From Lingula anatina (Eukaryota; Brachiopoda; Lingulata; Lingulida; Lingulidae): a stretch of 64,000 bases of DNA. The stretch spans positions 98,009-162,008 of the forward strand of contig NW_019774558.1 in the NCBI RefSeq assembly GCF_001039355.2. Direction: 5' to 3'. The notes beneath the pieces are model-generated. The model had not been told where the DNA came from, did not search any database, and saw only the letters and a list, made by a program, of their open reading frames with translations. The position numbers were made by a program, and so were the translations under genes. Below, piece after piece: positions 1 through 11,255 of the stretch (the first letter of the stretch is position 1; each line of letters starts with the position of its first letter).

Positions 1-366
1 ATCGTTCAATGAGTCATTGAGTGCGGGCTTTAAATTTGATTGGCGGGCGGCGGGGGCATTCGAATCTGGTCAGAGGTTACTTGACACGATGGAGATAGGC
101 TACAGTGAAAAGGTTAGTGTCAAGTTAGCTCTGAAGCTCAGGGTGCTGGGTGGAGGCTTCAGAAAGAAATCATTATCATCAAAGAAGATACACCAGCTAG
201 ACACGGAGGATGTTGGCAGTGATGAAGGTGAGAGGCTGTTCGTTGGTAGTCTCACAAACAGCAATTGTTCTACGCAGTATTCTGAGACTCTGTATATTAA
301 CAAGAAGCCAGTGACATTTAAGTTGGATACTGGAGCTGATGTCAATGTGCTGCCATGGGGTACCTA
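1..366 (+). mobile_element. Ty3/Gypsy retrotransposon copy 1, 5' fragment (end of gag, start of protease)
   Basis: The reading frame open from about base 17 to 370 contains the retropepsin active-site motif DTGADVNVLP at its end, preceded by a lysine/serine-rich linker. Bases from about 149 onward match the second copy at 4666-4880 almost base for base. The frame stops because another element was inserted at 367; the retroelement resumes at 2975. The first 140 bases do not match copy 2, so the 5' end has a different history or is diverged. No long terminal repeat or primer-binding site is visible. It is a dead fragment. Confidence 0.85.
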
Positions 367-2974
367 TTAACCCATTGTAGCCCTCGTCATCAAAACAAAC
401 GGCAGCCATACTGGAGGGAGACCGGAATCGTCTGCTGCGCATGATCATGTCTACACTTACAATTTAGTATTTTATTTCTGTGTTTTCTTTTATATTAAAC
501 CGAGTAAAATGATGAATTACTGCAGGGTATATGATAGAGAGAAGATAACTAACTTAACAAGCGTTCACAGACTGCCTGCAGTGGTAACAATCCAAGGTGT
601 AGGGACGAAAATCGTAAACGGAGGAGAGACCGAGGAGTGGCTTTGAATCAAGACTCATCGGACAAGTAAAGGATAAAACTAATTTATTTTAAAGCAAAGA
701 ATGAAGACCCAGCTGTGCAGCCTTTAACATAAAAGAAAAAAACAGTAGAAAACCAAAGACCGAGGTGTATAAGTTTGGAGCGCACGTACATTGCATGTTA
801 CTAGTGCCCAAAAAGTTTGGGTGGAGAGTGTGTTGTAAAAACGTGTGAAAATACCCAGGCAAGGTTTCGACTTTCAGTATGAAGACTCACTTCATTGCCT
901 TGGGTGTAATTTGGTATCAGTTATGGTGCTTCGGATTTTATCTGCTGTCATCTACCTCTTTAATACCTGGTTAGCATTATTGTCAATTAGTGTCAAGACT
1001 ACAGTACATTTGTACTCAGCTCAGCTGGGTCAATTAAATCAATTACCTGTGTCATGTGTATTTGGAAGTTAGTGGCTTGATTTTAGATTTGGTGTAGTGT
1101 TAAGAGTAATCTGTTTTTTAAGTATATATTCTAGCTCAGGTACCATTTAATTGACATATAACTTAATGAAATGAATTTGAAAAATGTTGAATTCTGTGTT
1201 TTCCTACTATACTAGTATTTCAAGTTACAATATGAATAAAAATAACTATTGTTACCTTTTTTTGTTAATTTACATTTAGGAAATTGATCTGGCATTTTCC
1301 CACCAAGCCACACTGAATGATTGGGTGCAAGTAAATTTTGATTATCAAAAAAAATAAAAAATTAAAAAAATTAAAAAAAAAAAAAAAAAAAAAACAGGTG
1401 ACGGGTACAAAAGGCAGCTAGATGGCACACAAGGTAGAAGCAGCAAAGAATATTCTTATATCTTTGTGACCTGCTGAGGAGACAGGATCTGAACATCAGG
1501 AGAGTGAAATTCAGTGCATGACAGGAGTTATTTAATTGGATTTGTTTGTTTATTTAATTGTTCATTTGTCATTTTAAAGTTGTTATCCTGATAGCTTGCA
1601 TACAACAAGGATAGGTATTCTATTTATTTAGAATTGTGAGCAGAAGCACAAGAAGAAATGAAAACACTTTTTCTTTCTCATATTTTTAAAGGCTAAATGG
1701 AAAAGTTTGCAAGAAATATAATACTTTGTATGGTGCACTTCTCACAGATGGTCTGATATGCAGAAACAGATGGCTGTCCTGTATCAAGAAAAGATTTAGC
1801 TCTTGTAGGTTGCGCATTTTTTAAATTGTGACCACCAGTTGTGGAATTCTCCTAAATGAAATTACAAACTGCTTAGTAACACCATCTAAGGACTTATATG
1901 TACATACCTACACACAATTATTGCACACAGCACATATCAATTGTGAGTCTTCAATCAAGCATTTCTCTAGACATAGATAAAAATATACCAAACAGGTTTC
2001 TCAGATTATGGTGACTTGATTCGACTTAATATGCTCATGTACATGTTGCATTACATCATTAAAAGTATGGAAATATTTTTCATGTCAGTGTTATCAACCG
2101 AAAGGAAAGGGACCCTGATAATCTGTCATTGAATTGTGCAACAATGTCAACAATGTTTTGCATTTTATGTTTACTTTTATTCATACAAAATGTGCATTTT
2201 CCTATATTTTTAATCAAATGAAGATCAATTCATGAACTGACTTGTTGTTATGCTACATTGGATATCATAAATTAATAAGTTTGAAAAATGCTTTGCTTCT
2301 GTGAATGTCTGGACTATTAATAAAATGCTAATAATGTTGCTAGTGTGAATGGTTTAATTCATATTAAAATATTGAACTCTCAAACAACAGTCATGTTACA
2401 TGTACTGCCTAATGAACCAAAATGAAGTACAAGAATGCTGAAATAATTTCTGACAGCTTCATGATGTTCAGTTAAATCATATCTGACAGCAATATTTCTT
2501 GTTATAAGACAACCCTGCTTACTGTCTTCTTTGAGTCCTAAAGGGTTGATCCCAATGGTCAGCTCAAATTTCTCCTTACATCTATCCTTTATGTAAAAAG
2601 TTGCTTCTATGAAAGTTTGAACTTATGATTACACATTAAACTCTCTAAAACTATAACTGTTATTATCCAGTAAACAAGAAAAATGAAGTACAAGATAACT
2701 GAACTAGCTTCTGACAATTCCACGATGTTGGAATAAGTCAGGATTTCTCTTCTTTGGACTGTCCTGAGTTTATATGGGTCGATCCCCTTGTTCAGCTGCA
2801 GTTTTCACATGTATATACACTTTTTCTTTTGGTGTACTTGATCGCGATATGAAGTTTAGTTTATTTTACTTGGTTTACCCATATTTACGCTACTAATCCC
2901 CGTCGTTCTTTCCCTCCAGTATGGCTGCTGGACTAGTGTTACGGAGCAAATATGACGTCACTGTAATGGGTTAA
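367..2974. mobile_element. 2.6-kb non-autonomous DNA element with TTAA-CCC ends, inserted in Gypsy copy 1
   Basis: The insert starts TTAACCCATT and ends AATGGGTTAA, and a further 17-base block (cagccatactggaggga) is inverted near both ends (about 403-419 and 2917-2933). Comparison with the uninterrupted second Gypsy copy (tacctataagcaag, 4875-4888) defines the borders. A TTAA target with CCC/GGG ends is typical of the piggyBac superfamily, but the uninterrupted copy reads TATA, not TTAA, at the join, so the class is an inference. No transposase frame is visible inside. The interior is AT-rich, has a poly(A) tract at about 1374-1394, and contains two diverged direct repeats (about 2365-2590 and 2620-2830). 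Confidence 0.75.
2380..2830. repeat. Two diverged direct repeats of about 200 bp inside the 2.6-kb element
   Basis: Bases about 2421-2560 and 2681-2795 share the same order of blocks: aatgaagtacaaga, then ttctgacag/aat-tc, atgatgttc/acgatgttgg, then gggt-gatcc. They are clearly related but strongly diverged, spaced about 260 bases apart. Confidence 0.6.
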
Positions 2975-3774
2975 TAAGCAAGTATGCCAGACACCTCTCC
3001 GTGTCACTAAAGCTGTTCTGACAGCATTTGGAAATGCTACAATAAAACCAGTGGGTCAAGCACAGCTGTCAGTCTCAACCAAGCCCTCTCTTATGTCTCA
3101 GCCAGCTACCTTCTATGTGACTGAAGGAGATTATTCAGCCATTCTTGGACGTCAGTTATGTGCTTCACTAGGGCTTATACAACGTGTACCTGTGAACATA
3201 GTCCAGTCTTCAAATGTACCTTTGACCCAAGACAAGCTATTGAGTGAGTATGGTGACAATTTTACTGGACTTGGACAATATAAGAGAGAATATGATATTG
3301 TTGTTGACCCAAGTGTTTCCCCAGTGGTGCAAGCTCCTCGTAAGATACCCTTTGCTAAGCATGACAAGTTGAAGGAGGCTCTCTCTCAGCTAGAAAAGCA
3401 AGATGTCATTGCAAGTGTTGACAAACCAACTGACTGGGTGAACAATTTAGTGATTACAGAGAAACGCAATGGTAGCATTAGGCTATGTCTCGATCCCAAG
3501 CCACTCAACCAGGCCATAAAGCGTGAGAGATATGAGATACCTACGCCAGCTGATGTTCAGAGCCGACTAGCAGGTAAATGCATCTTCACAGTTGTTGACA
3601 TGAAGGATAGTTACTGGCACGTGAAACTATCTGAAGAATCATCATATCTTTGCACTTTCCACACTCCATGGGGCCGAAAGAGATTTAAGCGCATGCCTTT
3701 TGGAATATCCTCTGCTAGTGAAGTGATGCAGAAGCGTAATGAGGAAGCGTTTGGTGACATTCCAGGGGTGCATG
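2975..3774 (+). mobile_element. Ty3/Gypsy retrotransposon copy 1, protease end and reverse transcriptase part
   Basis: After the 2.6-kb insertion the retroelement resumes with the C-terminal protease half (VTEGDYSAILGRQL) and reverse transcriptase palm (RLCLDPKPLNQAI, FTVVDMKDSYWHVKL, RMPFGISSASEVM). The frame from 3051 is open through this region. It stops being retroelement at the single N at 3775, just before the catalytic aspartate box, where sequence of an unrelated repeat begins, so this copy is cut by a join or a second insertion. RNase H and integrase are missing. Confidence 0.85.
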
Positions 3775-3775
3775 N

Positions 3776-3920
3776 TTATTGCAGCCCCCTTTGCAGTCTG
3801 CCTGCTCAAGGAGACTGCACACTGGAGCCCCGGACTGCAAAAGGACAGTCTCCCTGGCAGTCTCTCTGGCAGCCTGGGCTCCTGTGGGCAGCCGGGGCTC
3901 CCATTCTAGCTGGGAGCTAT
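3776..3920 (+). repeat. CAGTCTCC-type dispersed repeat, copy A
   Basis: GC-richer block made of imperfect short units around GCAGTCTG/CAGTCTCCCTGGCAGTCTC, ending near TCTAGCTGGG. The reverse complement of 11133-11255 matches it almost unit for unit, and a shorter relative lies at 11650-11690. It begins right after the N at 3775. It has no coding logic; the residues read after the N in the retroelement frame are read-through. Confidence 0.75.
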
Positions 3921-4561
3921 TCTAATTTTTGAAAGCGCGGCAATGGAACCAAACAATACGAATCTCTTAAAAATTGATATTTTTTAATAGAGGTTATAGC
4001 CGGGCGTACTTCAAAAGGCGACTCGTTTATTATTGTGATATGTAATAATAAATAATATAAAAGATACTATATAATAGGTTCTTGTCGATGGCTTTATTAG
4101 CATTATTGATTTTTAAAAGTATTTGGAGATTAAAAACACAAAAGTTGAATGGTTGCAAATCAAGGCACCACGTATTAACCATGGAAAAGGTCAAGGACGT
4201 TTCAGATCGCTGACAGTGCTCGCACGCCATCTGGTGTTAAGTCCGCGAATGACCGTTTGCAGTAAGTGATTGTTGAGTTGCGATAACTGATTGTTGAGTT
4301 GAGGTAACTGACTTTTGAATCGTTTATTGATTGTTAGATTTTGACGAATGATTAAAATGACCAAAACTAATTTAGTAGAATTAAGTTTAGATAGTTAAAG
4401 TAGGTTTTGGCTGTTAAATAGTGCCGATAGATTGTTGAATTGACGTCTGCATTTTTTGCGTGAATGGCGTTCCATACAAATGGCCGCCATGACAACCCGG
4501 CAAGTTTACCTGAAGTCAATCCTATAAGAGCAAACAGCGTACCGCCATAGTCACATCTAAA
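3921..4561. other. Spacer between the two Gypsy copies
   Basis: AT-rich sequence with no convincing gene. Around 4262-4345 there are imperfect short tandem units of the type tgattgttgagttg. Bases from about 4500 may belong to the gag region of Gypsy copy 2, because the zinc-knuckle frame starts at about 4560. Confidence 0.5.
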
Positions 4562-6600
4562 TGCAAGTACTGTGGAACTTCACACCTTCCGAAACAATGT
4601 CCGGCTTATGGTAAGAAGTGCAAGAAATGTTCGGGGTTAAATCATTTTGCCGTTGTTTGTCTGGGTGGAGGCTTCAGAAAAAAACCATTATCATCAAAGA
4701 AGATACACCAGCTAGACACGGAGGATGTTGGCAGTGATGAGGTGAGAGGCTGTTCGTTGGTAGTCTCACAAACAGCAATTGTTCTACGCAGTATTCTGAG
4801 ACTCTGTATATTAACAAGAAGCCAGTGACATTTAAGTTGGATACTGGAGCTGATGTCAATGTGCTGCCATGGGGTACCTATAAGCAAGTATGCCAGACAC
4901 CTCTCCGTGTCACTAAAGCTGTTCTGACAGCATTTGGAAATGCTACAATTAAACCAGGGTCAAGCACAGCTGTCAGTCTCAACCAAGCCCTCTCTTATGC
5001 CTCAGCCAGCTACCTTCTATGTGACTGAAGGAGATTATTCAGCCATTCTTGGACGTCAGTTATGTGCTTCACTAGGGCTTATACAACGTGTACCTGTGAA
5101 CATAGTCCAGTCTACAAATGTACCTTTGACCCAAGACGAGCTATTGAGTGAGTATGGTGACAATTTTACTGGACTTGGACAATATAAGAGAGAATATGAT
5201 ACCGCATTGTTGTTGACCCAAGTGTTCCCCCAGTGGTGCAAGCTCCTCGTAAGATACCCTTTGCTAAGCATGACAAGTTGAAGGAGGCTCTCTCTCAGCT
5301 AGAAAAGAAAGATGTCATTGCAAGTGTTGACAAACCAACTGACTGGGTGAACAATTTAGTGATTACAGAGAAACGCAATGGTAGCATTAGGCTATGTCTC
5401 GATCCCAAGCCACTCAACCAGGCCATAAAGTGTGAGAGATATGAGATACCTATGCCAGCTGATGTTCAGAGCCGTCTAGCAGGTAAATGCATCTTCACAG
5501 TTGTTGACATGAAGGATAGTTACTGGCACGTGAAATTATCTGAAGAATCATCATATCTTTGCACTTTCCACACCCCATGGGGCCGAAAGAGATTTAAGCG
5601 CATGCCTTTCGGAATATCCTCTGCTAGTGAGGTGATGCAGAAGCGTAATGAGGAAGCGTTTGGTGACATTCCAGGGATGCACGTCATAGCAGACGACATG
5701 ATCATTGCAGGTAGCAGTGAGGCAGAGCATGATAGTATAGTTCATAAGGTCATGCAGCAAGCACGTGAACAGAAGGTCAAGTTCAACAAGGATAAAATCC
5801 AATTCAAAGTGAAGTCAGTCAACTACATGGGTCATATTGTATCTCAAGAAGGACTTAAACCTGATCCTGCCAAAGTCGATGCAATCATTAACATGCCCCA
5901 GCCAACAGACAGAGCTTCAATGATGCGTTTCTTAGGAATGGTGAAATATTTGTCACCATATATAGCCAATGAGTCAAGCCTAACTGCTCCTCTCAGATTG
6001 CTGCTAAAAGAGGATATTGAATGGCATTGGGGACCAGAGCAGGATCACGCTATGCAGCAAGTAAAGGAAGCTCTAAGCAGGCAGCCCGTTCTGCAGTTTT
6101 ATGATGTGACACAGCCAGTCACCATTCAAACAGATGCCTCTCAAGGTGGGTTGGGTTCATGCTTACTCCAACGAAACAGACCTGTTGCATATGCCTCGAG
6201 AGCTCTTACTTCAGCAGAACAAAATTATTCTCAAATAGAAAAGGAGCTTCTAGCTATTTGTTTTGCCTGTGAAAAATTCCACCAGTATGTGTATGGCAAA
6301 GAAGTGGAGATTCACACTGATCACCGCCCACTGGAAATTATTCTGAAGAAGCCTATCGTTAAGGCATCTCCAAGACTGCAACGTATGATGTTACAGTTAC
6401 AAAGATGCAACATTTCTGTCTGATACATAAAAAGAAAGTTCATGCATGTAGCTGATACGCTTTCTAGAGCGTATATTCAGGACGGGTCCAAGTGTGGTGC
6501 TCCAGAGGATATTGAAGTTATGGTACACAGCCTAGTTACCAGTCTCCCTGCTTCTGCAGACAAGCTGGAGGAGATTAAAGCAGCCACTGCTGATGATTAC
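4560..6600 (+). mobile_element. Ty3/Gypsy retrotransposon copy 2 (gag zinc knuckles, protease, RT, RNase H), inactivated
   Basis: Two CCHC knuckles (CX2CX4HX4C, 4566-4655) are followed by protease with DTGAD (from 4840), then a 396-residue open frame (5233-6423) with reverse transcriptase, including the ADD catalytic pair near 5690, and RNase H (IQTDASQGG, KELLAI, HTDHRPLE). Relative to copy 1 it has a one-base loss near 4740, a two-base loss near 4957 and a five-base gain near 5202, each shifting the frame. An in-frame TGA stop at 6421 precedes the HVADTLSRAY segment. Integrase and LTRs are absent; the element is interrupted at about 6601 by the inverted-repeat element. It cannot transpose on its own. 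Confidence 0.92.
5233..6423 (+). pseudogene. Gypsy pol fragment: reverse transcriptase plus RNase H
   Basis: Longest surviving open frame of retroelement copy 2. In order it has the RT fingers/palm (RLCLDPKPLNQ), the fixed-primer-grip region (RMPFGISSASEVM), the ADD active-site box, the connection (GHIVSQEGLKPDPAKV) and an RNase H domain with its acidic residues (TDAS, E of KELLAI, TDH). The true pol frame would begin upstream in the protease, but the five-base change near 5202 separates them, and a TGA at 6421 ends the frame before integrase. It is therefore a relic and not a working polyprotein. Confidence 0.9.
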
Positions 6601-6616
6601 ATCCCAGATAGCAATG

Positions 6617-6830
6617 AGCGGTCGGGCCGACGTCGGCATTGGTCGGCACGGTCGCGGTCGGCAGTCGTTGTCGGGCCGACGTCGGGCCACTACTAGCCCG
6701 ACGTCGGTATAACGGTGGCTCATCAGCTGTGCGTCGGGCCACTACTGGTGACCCGACGTCGGGCCGACGACTGCTTCACGCCGTCGGCCCGACGTCGGTA
6801 TAACGGTGGCTCACCAGCTGTGCTCGATTT
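6617..6830. repeat. GC-rich CGACGTCGG subterminal array, left
   Basis: Repeated gtcgggccgacgtcgg-type blocks, and a longer unit (cccgacgtcggtataacggtggctca) present twice, at about 6698 and 6790. The base composition contrasts sharply with the AT-rich surroundings. Confidence 0.75.
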
Positions 6831-9289
6831 GCACTAAGCGGCCAATTTCAAATCGAGGTCACCCACACTAAGCGGCCATAGATCGTTGCAAGTGCACTTG
6901 ACGGTTATTTCATATTTTCCGTATTTTGCACCAAATTGTTAGGTAAGTATTTACTTTAAAGTGTTTATGTTTTTCGTACTATAGGTGGAGGTTTATTTGT
7001 TGTAGATGAATTAACGAAAACAAGCAAATCTGTTAATAATTTGTTAGTCGTAGCTGCAGGCAGTTGGCGCGCTGCATGCCGCCTTTGAACCAACGTCGGG
7101 GCGACGTTGGGTTTCCGGCGGCCAAAAATATTTTCCCGCTCAAATTCTTTTATGCTTTGAAAGACATTTCAATTACCACATTTCATGTATAGACAATTTA
7201 TAAATGTGAATGAGCAACGTTCTAGTACTTTTTTTTGTACCTAGGAGTATATATTGTTTATATTTTCTCTAGTTGAATTTGAAATGCTTATATAATAGGT
7301 GTATATAGCAAGGCTGCATGATACTAACATGTAAACTTATAATGTCAGCATGGGCTTAACACTGGATAAACCTTATGGCATACATTCCAAACTCAGTTTA
7401 GCATTAAGGGGTCAGTAGGCTAACCTAAAATATCCAGCGGTGGTTCTTTTAGGGGGGGGGGGGGGCAAGTTTAAATTGAATTTTTTTCTAGATGTTTAGT
7501 CAAATACCCACAGGGTATGATATAATAATGTTTCTTTTTTGGTTTAGGCTCATAATTAGACAAGGCATTTTGTGCACATTACAAAGCCACACTTAATATG
7601 TATCTCATATTTCTCTTATAGTCTTCCATCATGCATTACTACCTATTTGTCGCCTGTGTTGAGCAGTCAATCCTCACAAGAAAATACACTTGAAAGGTAT
7701 GTGTGTATATAGTTAAAGTGCTTCAGTGTGTCATTGCCATGGTAAGATGCAGTAGTTTAACTTATATCATCCCTATCAATGAATTAAGTAGTAAACAACT
7801 AAGAAATTAAATTAGCCTACTTCTTGCCTGCGACTCTCTTCTGGAATTTAGTACATTATTCTTCTTAAAATAATGTAAGTGACAGGGATGGGGGTAGGAG
7901 GAGGAGGCTGGAGAAGAAGAAGGGTAATATATTTAGCAGAGTAACCACTTCCCTGGAAAATAATTACACTATTTCCTCTACATTTCAAAGTATACATTAA
8001 CAACTTCATTTCAATATGCAACATTACGAATAAGCGCGGGTGGATTGGATGCGAACTAGGAAATAAGTCATTAGAAGACAACTGAAACCAACGGTTCAAT
8101 AATACGATAGAGAAAAATGGATTGTTGATTCGTTGCGGCCAAAATCGAGCGTACAAAACTAACCTGTCTGTCCCTGACCTCATAAAGTTTAGAACATTTC
8201 ACATCGCAAATAGAAAAAATAATAGTTAGAGAAACGTGGATCAGTATCATGCTAGATTCCTAAAGCTTGGTTTCAGTTGTCTTCTTAGCCGTTTTTTATT
8301 TTGCATATCAGTGAAATAACATATGATATTAACGGTGAATTTTGTATGTTTTATTAGATTAAGTGTGAGTTTTTAAATTTTTTTTTCTATTCTCTTCACA
8401 GAGAGAGAAGCAGCCCAGGCGCCGCAGCAGAGTTCCTCAGATGAATATTAGTCATCATCATCATTCCTCTTCGTCCAGTGTGGGAATTAATTAAGGCCAC
8501 AGTCACTTCTTTCCAGCGTAGTGTCGTAGTCAAAGATATGCTGCAAATCTTGCGACTCACAGAGCGTCATCTATTTGATATGATGTTAACAATGCCATCA
8601 AATGTACGTCGGGGAAACGAGGCAGAAATTAAAAGACAGAATTAGACACCACCGCTGCCCTATAAACAACAAAAACCTCTTCGTGCCTGTGGGACAACAC
8701 AACACTCAGCTAAAGACATCACCGTTACCGTCTTAAAAGGAAACGATACTAGGCAAAGACGGATCGTCGTACAGAAATGTATTAGAACACTAGACACCTT
8801 GAATAATGGACTCAGAAGGGACAATAGTTTCTTAAATGAATATTGATTTTTTATATGTTACGTTTAGCGTTTAGGACGCTTTTGCAGCATCGCGTGCCTT
8901 TAACACATCATCGACGCCACATACCCCAGGAGTTTTTCTTCACCATTTTTTTAATGTCTCTGAAGAAGGCCTAGGGACCGAAAGCTTGGATTATATATGA
9001 CATCTGTAAAGTAGATCCTTAGAGATGCATCAGTAATAATATTTATTTTCAATAACTAATTGAATTATCGTTATTAACTCACTCAGATTTATAAAGATGT
9101 TTCTTCACAAAACATGATTCACGTTGTTATTATTATTATCTTTTAGGCCAACGGGACTTTTTCACTTCAGTGAGAGGGTTATTACGAAGAAACGCCGCTG
9201 CTACCCTATTGCCAACGTTCGCCAATTGAGTCATAGCGGGCTGACCATGGAGAGTCCATAATAACATTGGCTAATTAAAGAACGACATT

Positions 9290-9700
9290 ATTTGCATAAC
9301 GGTGGTAAAACGATGGTTAACGACGTTGGCGCGAAGTTGGCAAGAAGGTGGCACCGTTGGCATAACAGCGGCTAACCGCCGATAGTAATAGCTCATAACG
9401 ACATTGGCCCAACGTCGGCAAAAGGTCGGAATAACAGCGGCTAACCGCCGATAGTAATAGCTCATAACGACGTTGGCCCGACGTTGGCGCGAAGTTGGCA
9501 AATTGTCGGCATGACAGCGGCCGACCGCCGTTTATCCATAATGACGTCGGCCCAGCGTCGGTGCGACGTTGGCAAAAGGGTGGCAGACCACCGGTGGGCC
9601 GACGGTGGGCCGCCGGACACGCCGACTTCGAACCGACGTCGTCTGCCAACGTTGGCCCGACGGAGGCAAAGTCGTCGGGCCGACGTTGGCGCGACCACTC
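9290..9700. repeat. GC-rich CGACGTTGG subterminal array, right, with a 69-bp tandem unit
   Basis: A unit beginning taacagcggctaaccgccga occurs at 9363 and 9432, a 69-base period, with a more diverged relative near 9510. Several long frames open in every direction here are a by-product of stop-poor GC-rich repeats and not genes. Confidence 0.75.
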
Positions 9701-9715
9701 TTTGCTATCTGGGAT

Positions 9716-10450
9716 ATTGAACATGGTGATGCGGTGATACCGTATTCATGTTCTCTTGTTCTCGAAAACTCAATCATCGAAATTGAATTACTTTTTTTTT
9801 AGTTTTGTCTTAAATTAAGCTGCTACGCTGTATTCCGTGCGTTTAAAATTTAACCGTCTGTAAAAACAGCAATAATGGATTACTAGCAACACTTACGTTA
9901 CGCAATGAAGCACCGAAAATGGGTGAAGAAAATGTGTCTCAGTAATGCGTGTTTGCCACTCATAATGCACTGTACTTTGTTTGAATAAGCAATAAACTAT
10001 TTGTGATCTTAGGTTATCCATTGTTCGTTATCAGAGTTAACAGATTCTTTGTGTGATTTTTTTTCAGAATCCCAAGAGTGGATGCCTTAGTGAGCACAGA
10101 ACAGATATCACCATTGGTCTACATATGTCAGGAAGAATGTTATAATTATGAACTTTGTGTTACACTGAACTTCATTTTGTTAAATTTTGTATTTAACTGA
10201 ACTTTATTGTGTTAAAATAATAATAAAAAAATAATAGTTCTGATAAAAAACTACAATCTGGAACATTCTTTAGATCAACTTTGTTCAGTGTGTGTCCCAT
10301 ATGACAGAGTTACAGTAAATAAAATATGTGCATTATTCCTCTGTGTTTGTCAATTCCATTTTAAAAGCATGTGAAAGTGGTGTGCCCCTCATGAATGAAG
10401 TGTGTATGGATAATAGCAAAAATATTGTTATTATTTACATGATTATAAAA
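9716..10450. other. Intergenic or transposon-flanking DNA
   Basis: AT-rich, no long frame. At 10068 a splice-acceptor-like ttttttttcag precedes a short segment and poly(A)-signal-like AATAA runs near 10219-10232, so a 3' exon of an unknown transcript is possible. The N at 10451 ends the block. Confidence 0.35.
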
Positions 10451-10451
10451 N

Positions 10452-11075
10452 ATATAATGCTACTACAAATGGTTCAAAATCTTTAATACTGCACAATATT
10501 GGCCACATCTGTGTGTTTGAGCTCTTAAATAGAGGGACCCCGTCAACATTGAATGTCAAAATGATGTCATTTACATCTTTAAAGTACACCGGATGAGTTG
10601 AAACCACTTTAAGAATCCCACTCCTAATTCCTAAATACAGATAATCACCGCCACATTTTTGCATGTTATTGATGGATCGAGGAGTTTGCAGAAGTGTGCG
10701 CGCATCACAAGGAACCCTTAGGCCCTGTTTTCTAAGTATAGCTAGTAGTTCATTGATTGCAGAGCGAGTACACCCATTCTTAGTGGCCCACTTGGATAAA
10801 TCCTGCACTATATCAGGGGCAACATCTTGAGCAGACAGGTTGTCAGATTCTGATGTAGAATGAGAAGTTGTCTCTCCATCAACTTCACTTGCAAAAGATG
10901 GGCAATGATCAGTCAAACTGTGGTCACTGTCAGATTCAGCAACAACATTTTTAGAAACATCATGATTTCCGAAATGCATTTCAGGCATATTTTGTTCATC
11001 ACTCTCATCTTCGCTAAGTTGTGCAATTAATTCTACCTCTGCACGTAACCTTCTCCAATTCCTTTTATAAGCCAT
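10452..11075 (-). CDS. Partial transposon-type protein (N-terminal part), cut by an assembly join
   Basis: On the minus strand a start MAYKRNWRRL follows an acceptor (ttttgttgcag). The frame runs through an acidic linker, a short helical segment (KWATKNGCTRSAINELLAIL), then CDARTLLQTPRSI and FNVDGVPLFKSSNTQMWPIL. I recognise this pattern from repeated, transposon-derived genes of invertebrates, sometimes annotated as Tnp2/En-Spm-like, but I cannot confirm the family. The single N at 10451 ends the reading, so the catalytic part is not visible. The extra residues upstream of the Met come from reading through the dispersed repeat at 11133-11255 and are not protein. Confidence 0.6.
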
Positions 11076-11132
11076 GTATGCATAAACTGCAACAAAACAA
11101 AATAATTTTTGAAATACAAAAAAAGAAAGACA

Positions 11133-11255
11133 TGAATACCCAGCTAGAACAGAAGCCAGGGCTGCCAGAGAGACTGCCAGGGAGACTGCTCTTTTGCAGT
11201 CTGGGGCTCCAGTGTGCAGTCTTCTTGAGCAGGCAGACTGCAAAGGAGGCTGCAA
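11133..11255 (-). repeat. CAGTCTCC-type dispersed repeat, copy B
   Basis: The reverse complement matches 3776-3910 unit by unit (TTGCAGTCTGCCTGCTCAAG, CACTGGAGCCCC, GCAGTCTCCCTGGCAGTCTC). It lies in the 5' flank or first intron of the partial transposon gene. Confidence 0.75.

Larger units (their letters stand above)
6601..9715. mobile_element. 3.1-kb DNA element with inverted ends and CGACGTTGG-rich subterminal arrays
   Basis: The left end reads cccagatagcaa-t-gag-c-ggtcg-g-gcc and the right end, reversed, reads cccagatagcaa-a-gag-t-ggtcg-c-gcc, so about 34 bases pair with a handful of mismatches. Both ends continue into GC-rich DNA full of CGACGT(T/C)GGGCC units (6617-6800 and about 9190-9700). 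It interrupts Gypsy copy 2. The AT-rich middle has a possible small exon pair with splice signals (7622-7696 and from 8402), too weak to name. The superfamily cannot be assigned without a transposase. Confidence 0.7.

Noticed and set aside
1-6600. Long terminal repeats for the Gypsy copies
   Set aside because: Searched by eye for matching TG...CA repeats around both copies; none found.
9271-9802. Seven overlapping frames on both strands near 9.3-9.8 kb
   Set aside because: Stop-poor GC-rich repeat units (CGACGTTGG) open every frame; the residues are repeat translations with no domain logic.
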